Shown piece after piece: positions 1 to 9,245 of a DNA stretch of 63,379 nucleotides. Both the position numbers and the translations under genes were made by a program. Every line of letters begins with the position of its first letter. Position 1 is the stretch's first letter. Source of the stretch: Zygnema cylindricum (lineage: Eukaryota; Streptophyta; Zygnematophyceae; Zygnematales; Zygnemataceae); assembly GCA_037447655.1 (NCBI GenBank), contig JBBHKE010001777.1, positions 57,501 through 120,879 on the forward strand, read 5' to 3'. The notes below the pieces were generated by a model. The model did no database searches, was not told the origin of the DNA, and worked only from the letters and a program-made list of their open reading frames with translations.

Positions 1-180
1 ACGTTTTTGTCCTTTTCTCCTGTTCACTTCCTCTCTCTGTGCTTTCCTCTCCTCCTTCCTCTACCTCTCTCCTCGCCCCTTTCTTTTGCTTTTTTTTCTC
101 ACCCTTCCTTTCCCTTCACTCCTTCCTCCTTCCCTTCCCCTGTTCCCCTCTCCCGTTCACTTTCCTTGTCAGGATTTTTT
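1..180. repeat. Polypyrimidine (CT-rich) tract
   Basis: Almost pure C/T on the plus strand, with runs of CTCCTT and CCTTTCC. The open frame through it has only Leu/Pro/Ser/Phe low-complexity composition, so it is not taken as a gene. Similar tracts recur at 5905-6310 and, much longer, at 43.9-45.4 kb. Confidence 0.85.
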
Positions 181-835
181 GGCAAAGTTATTTGAAACTT
201 TAAAATTTTCTTATGTGACAGGAGCTGAAATTTTTGAAGCTTAATAATTAATGTTTTGTAAGAATTTCATTTCAAATTTCATCTCAGATGTCGCACGGCA
301 ACGCTTCACCGCGAATTGTTATTAGTGTCAAAGTTTAAATAGCGTTGAAGAAAATTTAACGTAATCGATGCTAAATAAGAATTTGATTTTTTTTTTCTAA
401 TTTGTAATAATGTATTCTAATTTCGGCATTATGCTAATTTGGGAACAACAAAAATGGATTATTCGCCGTACGCTTATATACATTAATATATGTATTCGTA
501 CAAAATATTAGAAATCGTACGCTGTCGTGAAATTAAATATCCGTACTTGTCAGACTAATTTACGTGTCAAAATAATCCCGTTTTTTGAGCGCACGTTCCT
601 ATGCATGCGCGTCTGCTTTAATTCATTTTTTGTAAAATTTTCACTTGAAAAAGTACATTTATGTACGGATGACATAGACCGTACACCACACTATTTAGAT
701 TTTATTGTACTTTCGTTCTTTACGCTATTTTGTACGGTACCTTCATTAAAGTAAAGGAAAAATTAAAATCATGTATCCTATTTAAGAAAATAAATCAAAA
801 TTTCAAGAACCCAAATTAATAATACATTACGCTAT
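181..835. other. AT-rich intergenic DNA with one MITE-A terminus
   Basis: No gene seen. About position 306 there is one terminus of the MITE family called A here (ACCGCGAATTGTTATTAG); a matching opposite end was not found, so this copy is truncated or decayed. The rest is AT-rich with scattered CGTAC words. The 75-codon open frame at 527-754 has no recognisable motif. Confidence 0.5.
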
Positions 836-1330
836 CCGTAATGCGGTCTGCACAGCGACGCACGGCAATGTTACATTACGCCATCCGTACGGCGATCTGC
901 ACAGCGACGCACGGCAATGTTACATTAGCCCATCCGTACGGCGATCTGCACAACGACGCACGGCAACGTTAAAATACGCCATCCGTATGGCGGTCTGCAC
1001 ACCGACGGTTGGCAATGTTAGATTACGCCAGCCGTACGGCGGTCTGCACACCGACGGTTGGCAATGTTAGATTATGCCATCCGTACGGCGGTTTGCACAC
1101 CGACAGGTGGCAATGTTAGGTTACGCCAACCGTACGGCGGTCTGCACACCGACGGGTGGCAATGTTAGGTTTCGCCAACCGTACGGCGCTCTGCACACCG
1201 ACGGTTGGCAATGTTAGAGTATGCCAGCCGTACGGTGGTCTGCACACCGACAACTGGCAATGTAAGATTACGCCATCCGTACGGCGGTACGGGCGGCACC
1301 GTTACATTGTGCCAGCGGTACGGTGGGGCG
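836..1330. repeat. 49-bp tandem repeat array centred on CCGTACGG
   Basis: CCGTA recurs at 836, 885, 934, 983, 1032, 1081, 1130, 1179, 1228 and 1277, an exact 49-bp spacing over ten units; three or so degenerate units follow to about 1370. Each unit carries the palindrome CCGTACGG, then CGGTCTGCACACCGACGG and GGCAATGTTA. Units differ by point changes but not by indels, as expected of a minisatellite or an amplified regulatory module. It ends about 100 bp before a TATA-like element at 1434. Open frames across it are by-products of a 49-bp period and are not taken as genes. Confidence 0.9.
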
Positions 1331-1431
1331 TACTACGGACGGTCGCACGGCAGCGTTACATTGTGCAAGCCGTACGGCTGTCCGTACTGCGGACGGACGG
1401 AAAAAATCGAAGACAGACACACCGCCTACCG

Positions 1432-1442
1432 CCTATATAAGG
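1432..1442 (+). promoter_or_regulatory. Possible TATA box downstream of the 49-bp array
   Basis: CCTATATAAGG stands in otherwise GC-richer sequence just after the 49-bp array. A TATA-like match beside an array of palindromic GTAC-core motifs resembles a promoter, but no convincing transcript or coding region follows: the next 1.7 kb is a simple repeat. The match may be fortuitous. Confidence 0.3.
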
Positions 1443-1474
1443 TTTCGCAGAGGGGCGAACAACGTTCCCTTATT

Positions 1475-3215
1475 TATATACTGATATCGATGTTGATGAC
1501 GAAGTCAAAGTCAATGGTCTATGTTGTCAGTGGTGTGCTGTTATCGATTTCAATGTCAGTGTTGATGTTGATGTGGATGTTGATATACATGTTGGTGTCA
1601 ATGGCCGTATTATATATTGGTATTAATGTTGATGTTTTTGTTGTTGAAGTCGAAGTCGATGGTCGAAGCAGAAGTCGATGGTCGAAGCAGAAGTCGATGG
1701 TCAAAGCAGAAGTCGATGGTCAAAGCAAAAGTCGATGGTCGAAGTCTATGTCGATGACGATGTTGATATATCTGTTAATGTGGTGTTGATATCTGTATGG
1801 GTACTATTGCTGATGTTTGTATTGATGTCGATGTTGATGTTGATGTCGAAGTCGATGGTATTTCGATGTCTGTGTTGATGTCAGTGGGGATGTCGAGTTG
1901 ATGTCCATGCCGATGTTGATGTTGATATATTTGTTGATGTGTTGATGTTAATATGGGTAGAAATGTTGTTGATGGTATTGATGTCAATGTTGATGGCAAA
2001 GTCAACATGGTTGTCAGTGTCGTCGTCGACTTGATGTTGATGCCGGTGTTGATATCGATGTTGAGTCATTTGTTGATGTCAGTGTTGATATTAATGTCGG
2101 TGCTAACGTTGATGTTTGTATTGCCGTCTATGTTGATGTCAAATTCGAAGTTGATGGTGATTTTTGATGTCTATGTTGATGACGGTGGTGATGTCAAGTT
2201 GATGTGATGTTGATGTTAATGTCAGTGTCGATGTCGATGTTGATGTTTATATATTTTTTAGTGCCTATGTTGATATCAATATTGGTATTAATGTTGATGT
2301 TCGTTGATGTTGATGTTTGTGCGATGTTGATGTCGAAGTCGATGTTGATGGTATTTTTTGATGTCTCCTTGACGTCAGTGGTGATGTCGAGTTGATGCTG
2401 ATGTTGATGTTGATGTTGATATATATGTTGATTTCAGTGTTAATATCAATATCGGTATTGGTATCGGTATATTGGTATTAATTTTAATGTTGATTCTGGC
2501 ACTGATGTTAATGTCAAAGTCGATATCAAAATGGATGGTCGATGTCTATGTTGATGTCAATGTCAGTGTTTATGTGGATGTGGATGTGGATGTGGATGTG
2601 GATGTGGATGTTGATAAATACATGTTGATATCTCCATCGGTATTAATGTTTGTGTTTATATTGATGACAATGTTGATATTGAAGTTGAAATCGAAGTCGA
2701 TGGTCTATTTTGAATTCTATGTTGATGTCAGTCTTGATGTGAGTTTTGATGTTGATTTCGTTGTGGATTTTGATGTCAATGTCAGTGTTGATGTTTTGTG
2801 AATATATATATGTAATATATATATATTATATATATGTATATATATTATATATATGTATATATATTATATATATATATGTTTATGTATATATCGGTATTGA
2901 TGTTGCCGTTTGTATGTTGATGTGAGTGTTGACGCTGCTATTGATGGTGATGTCAGTGTTGATATTATTGTTGGCGTCTCAATGCCGATGTTGAAGTCTA
3001 TGTCAGTGTTGATGTTTTGGTGAATATATATGTTTATACCTGTATCGGTATTGATGTTGTTGTTTGTATGTCGATGACAACGTTTATGTTGCTATTGATG
3101 GTGATGTCAGTGTTGATGTTATTGTTATCGTCTCAAGGTTGATGTTGATGTGGATGTTGATGTCTATGTCAATGTCAGCATTGGTATTGATGTTGATGCT
3201 AATGTGGATGGTGGT
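1475..3215. repeat. Degenerate GATGTN hexanucleotide array
   Basis: About 1.7 kb built from imperfect GATGTT/GATGTC/GATGTG units with occasional GAAGTCGATGG variants (four near-copies around 1650-1740). Because the unit is six bases, several frames stay open and encode Val/Asp or Met/Leu/Ser runs; these look like repeat by-products. If the GT47-like exon at 3446 belongs to a gene extending to the left, this array lies in its intron. Confidence 0.85.
2802..2886. repeat. (AT)n microsatellite
   Basis: Alternating TA with ATATGTATAT interruptions, embedded in the GATGTN array. Confidence 0.9.
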
Positions 3216-3224
3216 GTTGTTGGA

Positions 3225-3279
3225 GTTTTAAGGGTTTCTAGGGTTTCGTAGGGTTTGTTAGGGTTTCTTTAGGTTTTTC
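3225..3279 (+). repeat. Telomere-like AGGGTTT tract
   Basis: Five spaced GGGTTT/GGTTT units (AAGGGTTTCTAGGGTTTC and similar), like a degenerate plant TTTAGGG telomere repeat on the G-rich strand. Too short and impure to be a telomere; better seen as an interstitial telomere-like repeat. Confidence 0.55.
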
Positions 3280-3445
3280 ATATTATGTGGATGGTTACCG
3301 TCCGAAAAAATACCTGACCTGTGGTTGTTAGCCCTTGAGAAGATTTGACCTATTTTTGGTCTTATTATGTCTTATTATCTTTTAATCTTTTGTCTGATGA
3401 TCATTTTGTCTTTTTATCTTTTTGTCTTATTTTTTTTTCCGGCAG

Positions 3446-3749
3446 TTACAAGTGGCACTTGCCAGCCAATCAAGAAGACGTCGTGGTTTACATGCCCATG
3501 AAAAACGTTTTGAGGGACAAAGGAGTCGCAGTTATCCCTCTTCTCAAAACCTTTTCTCCGCAACAAATCCATCGAATGCAAGAAAGGCTAATCAATTTGA
3601 TACCGCATATAGTGTATGCGATGCCTGGAAATACGATTCAAAAGCATAAAGATGCTTTTAATATAGCAGTAGAAAGAGTATTGAAAGTAGTTTCGGCATT
3701 AAAATTGCCACAAATTGTACCAGAAAAGGTCGAATCTGCAGATTCTTAA
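3446..3749 (+). CDS. C-terminal exon of a GT47 (exostosin-family) glycosyltransferase
   Basis: The sequence preceding 3446 is a strong 3' splice site: a long T-rich run ending in CCGGCAG. The exon then encodes about 100 residues to a TAA at 3747-3749. The pattern WHLPANQEDVVVYMP, then a hydrophobic strand, SPQQIHRMQERLINLIPHIV and a C-terminal stretch with DAFNIAVERVL is the layout I associate with the end of plant exostosin-type (GT47) transferases: DVSVFI, then IPxxEVxxMRxxLIxLIPRIVYA, then DAFDVAVxGVL. These are Golgi type II proteins that make cell-wall polysaccharides. Acceptor and donor residues lie in upstream exons that are not in view: the 3.4 kb to the left is repeats and AT-rich DNA, so those exons are either beyond the window or lost. 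Family assignment rests on my own motif recognition; the exact member cannot be named. Confidence 0.6.
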
Positions 3750-4560
3750 GATTTTTCTTGTTATGTATTGTTCAATCTTATCTATTTTTTTTTTTAATTT
3801 TTAAGCGTAAGATGTCTCTGGTTTCCTACTTTAAAAATGTCAAAATACCTTGGTTTTATTTACAATTTTTGTTTTAGGGTTTGTTACTAGTTTGTTTTAC
3901 CTTTCGATCTACACAATTGTTTCACATTGTTAAGTTCCATTTTTTTTTCAATTTGTAAAATACACTAAATTTGTCCTTATAGTTTAGTGGACTACTGTGG
4001 ATTGCTAAAGAATTAGCGTTATTTGTACTATTATCTCTTATTCGTGGTAAGATGGTAAAATATTAGGCGTCGAATAGGTACAATTAAAACTAACAGCAAA
4101 CCAACACTTGGTCCTCTTCGGTTCTGTTTGATTCATCTCTAATGTGTGCCAAACCAAAACATTCGGTTTGAAACTGGGATTGATACTTACAAACCAAACC
4201 AAACCAAACTAAACCAAACTAAACCTAACAAAATCTAACTAAAATCTAACTAAACCAAACTAAACCAGACCAAGCCGTTGGATTTTATGAGCCGGTTGGT
4301 TCAAACCATCAAATTGTCCAAATTTCTTACTAGCCCTAATATTGTTAAATTCGCCTATGTCCTGAGATGGCTTCAATATATCCATATTTGATGATTCAAT
4401 ATATCCATATTTATGATACAATGTATCCAAATTTATGATTCACCATATCCATATTTATCATTCAACATATCCGTACATCCGTACTTAGGTTCAAACCGGG
4501 TTTGACATGATAAAAAAAAAACTTAGCTGTTTTCAAACTCGATTAAACAGAACAACGCCT
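3750..4560. other. Downstream region with two short tandem repeats
   Basis: No gene seen. Immediately after the GT47-like stop is T-rich DNA suitable as 3' UTR. 4190-4275 is an AAACCAAACT low-complexity tract. 4373-4470 holds five copies of a roughly 22-bp unit CAATATATCCATATTTATGA with starts at 4373, 4398, 4419, 4441 and 4463. Confidence 0.55.
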
Positions 4561-4800
4561 GTTTAAATCGTTAGCGAGTGAACAACACAGAACTAGCAAA
4601 AAACCGGTTGAATTCTGGCGAAACACAGTTCAACATGGCAGAACCGGTTAAATATGGTAAAAAGGCCAGTTTAAACATAGCAAAAACTAATTTTACTCCA
4701 GAAAAAACGGGTTTAATCCCAAAAACCTGATTAAATTCAGGCGAAAATTGGTTTAAAACATGTTTAAGTCTTGTGAAAATCGGGTTAACCAAACCAGGCC
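4560..4800. repeat. Degenerate AACCGGTTTAA minisatellite
   Basis: Imperfect repeats of about 30 bp with the core (A)ACCGGTT(T)AA or its decayed forms CCAGTTTAAAC and GGGTTTAATCC, each followed by an A-rich spacer. It overlaps the likely 3' end of the minus-strand F5/8C gene, so the last codons assigned to that gene may be repeat-derived. Confidence 0.5.
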
Positions 4801-6403
4801 ATTTGCTATTATAAAAACAGATGATTTTGACCACTTATTGACAGGATTATCGTATTCCGATAATTCCAAAAGGATTGTACGGGGCTGAGAGACAGGGCCT
4901 TCTGCTGGAGGGGGAGGGGGAGAGGATATGGGAGGAGGGGGAGACTTCTTAGGAGGAGGAGGGGGAGACTTTTTCTTTGGAGGAGGAGGAGACTTCTTCT
5001 TAGGGGGGGGAGGAGGAGGATTTGGGGGAGGAGGAGGAGAGAAAGGTGGTGCTGGAAACACTGCAAAAATTACCAACCTCCCCAAAAAAACAAAATTATT
5101 AAGAAAAGCCAGATGAAGGGAGGACCTGTTAAATATTGTAAGTACAGATGCAATAAACTTGACTCTCTCTTAACAAATATAAAACTCAAGGCAAAAAAAA
5201 ACCAAAAGGACAGAAAAGAGGAACATGAACAGCATATCAGAATCAATAAACCTACAAAACAAACAAAAACAAAACAGTAAACAAAAATGCGTTAATCATA
5301 AAAAAGAGTAAAGGCAGAAATGAAGGAACTTACAAGATTCACCATAAACTTGTGCTTCGCACAAAACCAGATATTCCTTTTTCGGTAAAACCACGAAAAC
5401 ATATCTCCCTTTAAGACCTCCGCACACCTTCGTAAACGGATACGCAGCTCCATAAACTTCAAAGTAATATTTCTGATTCGCCCCACATTCGACATTGCTG
5501 GCACTGTTGTATTTTGTCAAATTTCCGATAAACACTCGAATGCTGTTAAATCGCCGCATTTCCGATTTTTTCTTAGCAATCACACTAAATAAAGTGACAT
5601 TTTCGACGGTCGTTACGGCACCCAAATCGATACGTAGATTGGGATTAGAAACTTTATTCGAATGGTAACATACCGCAGGATTAAAATTCGTTTTTGGGTA
5701 TTTACCATCCACAGCATTTGAGGAACGGCATCTATTTCCGGCACAAGAACCCTTTTTCCGAACAGTCGACGAAAATGTGGGCCTCCGGAGAGCAACATTG
5801 GCTGGAAAAAACCACACAAAAACATAGAAAATCAGTAATTCCATTAATTATTGAGAAAATAACATCGGAATAGTTAAATGATCAGGAACATAAAATGCAA
5901 GATTTCTATCGCCCTCTCTCAATCCCCCACTTCCCTTTTACAAATTCCCTCACTCCTTTCAATGCCTCCCTCATTCCTTCCCCCCTCTTATTCTCTCCTG
6001 CTGGAATATTATTCCTAATCATCTCACTCTATATCTATACCTCTCCACTCAAATATTTATCTTCCTTTCTCCCTCTTCTCATCGCACCCATCACCTCAAA
6101 AGGGATAGAAATCAATTATCTATTTTTTTATCCTCTCTACCTCACCCAAATCAACACCCTCTATCCTTCCCTCCTCGCACTCCATTCCTCCTCTCCAGAT
6201 CTCATATCACTTCCCACTTTTTCCCTCCTTACCCGCTTTCCCTCTCTCCCACCTCCCTCTCCTCCCTCCCCTTCTCTCCCTCCTCTCCCCTCCTTTCCCT
6301 TCCCCTCTCCCAACTCACTGATAGCTCCGAAGACAGCTGGCACCGCCAGAAGAATCAACAATGCCGCCAGAAACGACAAATTCGCCACTCGGGAAATCCC
6401 CAT
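4753..6403 (-). CDS. Secreted F5/8 type C (discoidin-like) domain protein with Pro/Lys-rich tail, three exons
   Basis: Gene model on the minus strand: exon 1 6403-6319, intron, exon 2 5801-5334, intron, exon 3 5060-4753. Exon 1 encodes a textbook signal peptide (MGISRVANLSFLAALLIL, ending AVFGA) and stops at a GTGAGT donor. Exon 2 follows a TTTTTTCCAG acceptor and encodes an F5/8C lectin-type domain: NVALRRPTFSST opening, NAVDGKY, LRIDLGA, a central hydrophobic strand and the closing LVLCEAQVYGE; it ends at GTAAGT. Exon 3 follows TTTTTGCAG and encodes a hydroxyproline-rich style block of PPPP, PKKKSPPPP repeats and a short tail. Phases agree across both junctions (85, 468 and 308 nt; about 286 aa). 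Start at 6403 is preferred over an in-frame Met at 6427 because the signal peptide then begins at once. F5/8C domains usually bind carbohydrate or lipid; the tail resembles extensin or pherophorin walls, so a wall or matrix lectin is inferred. The stop at 4753 lies in a minisatellite, so the C-terminus is uncertain. Confidence 0.75.
5905..6312. repeat. Pyrimidine-rich tract inside intron 1 of the F5/8C gene
   Basis: CCCTCT/CCTCCC-rich on the plus strand, thus purine-rich in the transcript of the minus-strand gene. It sits between exon 2 and the exon 1 donor. Open frames through it are Pro/Ser/Leu artefacts. Confidence 0.75.
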
Positions 6404-6560
6404 TTTGAAATGTACTTTTATTTTCAATCAAAAATGTAAAAAAGATCACTATTCCCTCTATTCCGACCTCTTAGATTAAAAAAAAAACAAAGAGGAAAAA
6501 AGAAGAAACCGAAGGTCTCAATTTCCCACTCAACTTTCCCTCCGACTTTGAAAATTTAAG

Positions 6561-6584
6561 CTATATATGAATATATATTTAAAG
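6561..6584 (-). promoter_or_regulatory. TATA-rich candidate promoter of the F5/8C gene
   Basis: TATATATGAATATATATTTA lies about 160 bp upstream of the chosen start codon at 6403 on the minus strand, in a plausible place for a TATA box with a long 5' UTR. No transcript evidence. Confidence 0.3.
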
Positions 6585-6599
6585 TACTGAATGACTTTT

Positions 6600-7003
6600 C
6601 TCTCGTCGCTTCCCTTTTATAGTCGGCGATTCGTGAAAGGTTTCCGGAGATTACGCATGTCTCTTTCACCCGCTGTACGGACGAGTTTCAATCCCCGAAT
6701 CCCGTAATATGTACGGCGAGAATTTGCGTATCCGCGACGAAATGGCGGAAAGGGTTCGTTTGGCTCAGAATCGATCGTGCGACTCGGCCGACATTCCACC
6801 GACATCCGTCGACCACAGAGGCGATCAGCACTCCAGCAGCTTGAATCTGGCCGGCGATGGCGGGAATTCTGGCCGGCGATGGCAGGAATTCTGGCCGGCG
6901 ATGGCGGGAATTCTGACCGGCTGACACCGCGAGAATTCAAACGGGCAGGTGGTCCTGGTATCGGTGCCGTCAAATACGACAAGATTGTACACTGCGTATA
7001 GGC
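6600..7003. other. GC-richer segment with a 22-bp tandem repeat
   Basis: Upstream of the F5/8C gene. At 6847, 6869, 6891 and (partly) 6913 the unit CTGGCCGGCGATGGCGGGAA recurs with 22-bp spacing. Several frames are open on both strands because the segment is GC-rich and repetitive; none shows a motif, so no gene is called. Confidence 0.5.
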
Positions 7004-7006
7004 TCA

Positions 7007-7747
7007 GGGTAACATTCCATTACACGGTCCCAGTAAATGTACGAACAAGTCTACTGACAACGTTTACTGGAAGTCATCTCCATTTTGTTGGGCCAGTAAC
7101 AAACCTTCCTCAATTATGATTGGCGCCACATAGGTTAGAGTCCAGATTCTAAAAATCTTGAGAAAATCTACAAACGGAATATCTGTACAAAATATCTGTA
7201 CGACCGGAGGTAGTTAATGATTCCTACGTAAAGTTTTCGGCCAGATTTTGATTTTGAAAATGGAAATCAAAAATTTCGAAACGGAATGGCAAAAAGACGA
7301 GGCAAACTTTGAAGTTCGTGGCAAACTTTGAATTTCGGTGGATGTCAGACGGAGCGTGCGAGGATATTTTCGGCTGACCTGCATTCAGCGTGGCAGGTGG
7401 CACATGGCTGTACGACGTGCACGCCTGTGATCGCTTGTCAAAGTAGATTTTTTTTGCTTTTTCACGTGTACCAATGGTAATCATCGAGTGGGCCTCAACT
7501 CTCCTCACGAGGAGAGTTGGGAGAGTTGGGGCCCACTAGATGATGTGCGAGATTGCTTCGCGGATCTCAAAAAGTGGAACATCCAACAGTCAAGAATTAC
7601 GCCTACATCATTGGAGCTTCCCGACAGCTTTCCAGTAACGATGTTTCGTCTGACAAAAAAAAAAAATGGTGCGACTCTGCACGACACTTTTGAAAAAGTA
7701 CGGCGTCTAGTAACGAACCCCACTTTTCGTCTAATGGAATGTTACCC
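7007..7747. mobile_element. Transposon family C, copy C1
   Basis: A 741-bp element with 16-bp perfect terminal inverted repeats GGGTAACATTCCATTA / TAATGGAATGTTACCC, flanked on both sides by TCA. It aligns over its whole length with the copy at 58496-59233 and, more weakly, with 59877-60595 and 42561-42940. Shared landmarks are CCCAGTAAATGTAC near the left end, CCATTTTGTTGGGCCAGTAA, a block encoding (I)SVRPEVVNDSYVKF, and GGCAGGTGGCACATGGC. The encoded peptide is broken by stops here. A 3-bp TNA target duplication and GGG ends would suit a PIF/Harbinger-like element, but the flanks of C3 suggest a 7-bp duplication, so the superfamily is left open. Confidence 0.7.
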
Positions 7748-8267
7748 TCAGTACACTGGTACAGATTCAATGCCTGAGATAAAAAAGGTACTTTGAAGGT
7801 GTAATTTACTGATTTTACTATATTAATGTAATTTGGTGGAAAATGAAAAACAAAAAATTACAGAAAGTGGAAATCGCTAGCCTTGTCGGGCAATTTAGGA
7901 ATTAGGAGAGATTCAGCTTTTTGCCGTCACTTTTTTTCGTGTGGGCCACACTATAAGCGAATAAAAACAAAGAGATGGACGGTACCGTACTTCACCTTCT
8001 GTGTACAATAATTTATACTATTTATAAAGTGTACCATATTGCACTAAAGAAGCCAAAACTGGTACGGCTTGCAGGAAATGGACGTTTACAGATTGTACGG
8101 ATTTATTTTTTTTACCGTAAAGATTTTCTTTCGCGGAGTCTTGCAAAGCTCAAAGTGTAGCGTCACCGAGGGTTTTATGCTGACGTCAGCGTGAAAGTCA
8201 AATTTATTAACGGCACCCGATTAGCAACCTTTTTTGAATCCGGTGTCCATCAACTGTCCTCCGTATC
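7748..8267. other. Intergenic, nothing recognised
   Basis: AT-rich with CGTAC words. The 61-codon frame at 7975-8160 has no recognisable motif and is not called. Confidence 0.4.
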
Positions 8268-8700
8268 ATAGTTCAAAAAAGGGTGAAATTACGCCCATAC
8301 AATATGCCTATTGTACGCAAAACATACAATATGACCTTAAGACCCATATTGTATTGGTCACAAAATGAAAAAAATAGTAACAGGGTTGAGTTGCACATCG
8401 ATAGATAGAGAATTAAATGTCACGTCTAAATTTTGAAAAACATTCGGACAACAAAATGTTTTTATGTGAGTTTTGAGGTATTTTTTATTTAAACCGTCAG
8501 ATTCGGACGATCGGATGGTCGCTGATCAAAGAAGCGATCTAAGTAGATCACATGAAAAGCCCATAACACATCTAACAATAGGACTATCGTCAGATTTGGA
8601 CGATCGGACGGTCGCTGGACAAAGTAGTGATTTAAGAAGATAAAATGAAAAGCCCATAACACAATTTAAGATAAAGGCGCCTACAAAAGGCCTACAATTG
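8268..8700 (-). repeat. Repeat family B, copy B1
   Basis: Matches 36.18-36.79 kb in the opposite orientation, and in part 11089-11236 and 35.64-35.77 kb. Landmarks: ATAGTTCAAAA end, CCCATACAATATG and ACATACAATATGACC palindromic pieces, then two tandem copies (about 95 bp apart) of a block with GACGATCGGA, GTCGCTG, and CATGAAAAGCCCATAACACA. No coding capacity seen; probably a non-autonomous DNA transposon. Confidence 0.65.
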
Positions 8701-8854
8701 AAACAAAAGATGTGCCATGCGCATAAAACGCACGGAGTAAACTAACGAATACTATGTAGAGTGCGCATAAAATAATTTCGATATTTTAAAATTCGTAGGT
8801 AAAATTCGTACTTTTTTGTACTTTTCAAATTCAAATATTTAAATATTGAAAACC

Positions 8855-9245
8855 TTAAAAACTGAAACGTGCAACCAACTAGAGGCGAGCGCCGAAATTT
8901 ACGGCGTCTCAAACGGCGACTTCCTTCTGAAGACGGATTGGAGGACAGATGAAAATACGTGCGCACAAATGAAGCAAAACGGCTCAAGGAAGCCGCCGTT
9001 GGAGACGCCATATATTCCTCGGCTCGCCGCTCAGATAAGAATACGCGTGCGAGACGCCATAAATTCTGCGGCTCGCCGCTCAGATAAAAATACGAGCGCG
9101 CAAATGAAGCAAAACTGCAAAACTGATAAGTGCAACGAACTAGCGGCGCGCGCCGGAATTTACGGCGTCTCCAACGGCGGCTTCCTTCTGAAGACGGAGT
9201 GGAGGACAAGATAAAAAATAAGAGCGCGCAAATGAAGCAAAGTTT
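8855..9245. repeat. Fold-back repeat with direct and inverted 120-bp units
   Basis: Two direct copies of a roughly 120-bp unit (8861-8980 and 9121-9240) flank two inverted partial copies (about 8990-9050 and 9050-9075). The core TACGGCGTCTCCAACGGCGG is read in both directions. One frame (8846-9214) stays open and repeats YGVSNGGFLLKTEWRT twice, but the inverted middle makes a coding origin doubtful. It should form a strong hairpin as RNA or single-stranded DNA. Confidence 0.65.

Noticed and set aside
836-1330. CRISPR-like array
   Set aside because: The 49-bp units are contiguous and similar throughout, without unique spacers, and the DNA is eukaryotic.
1205-2801. Open frames rich in Val/Asp/Met or with CG-rich repeats
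   Set aside because: They follow the 49-bp and GATGTN repeats; several frames are open at once and no domain is visible.
7007-7020. GTACACTG on both sides of C1 as an 8-bp hAT-type target duplication
   Set aside because: The left copy lies ten bases outside the inverted repeat, C2 lacks an equivalent, and GTAC words are common here.
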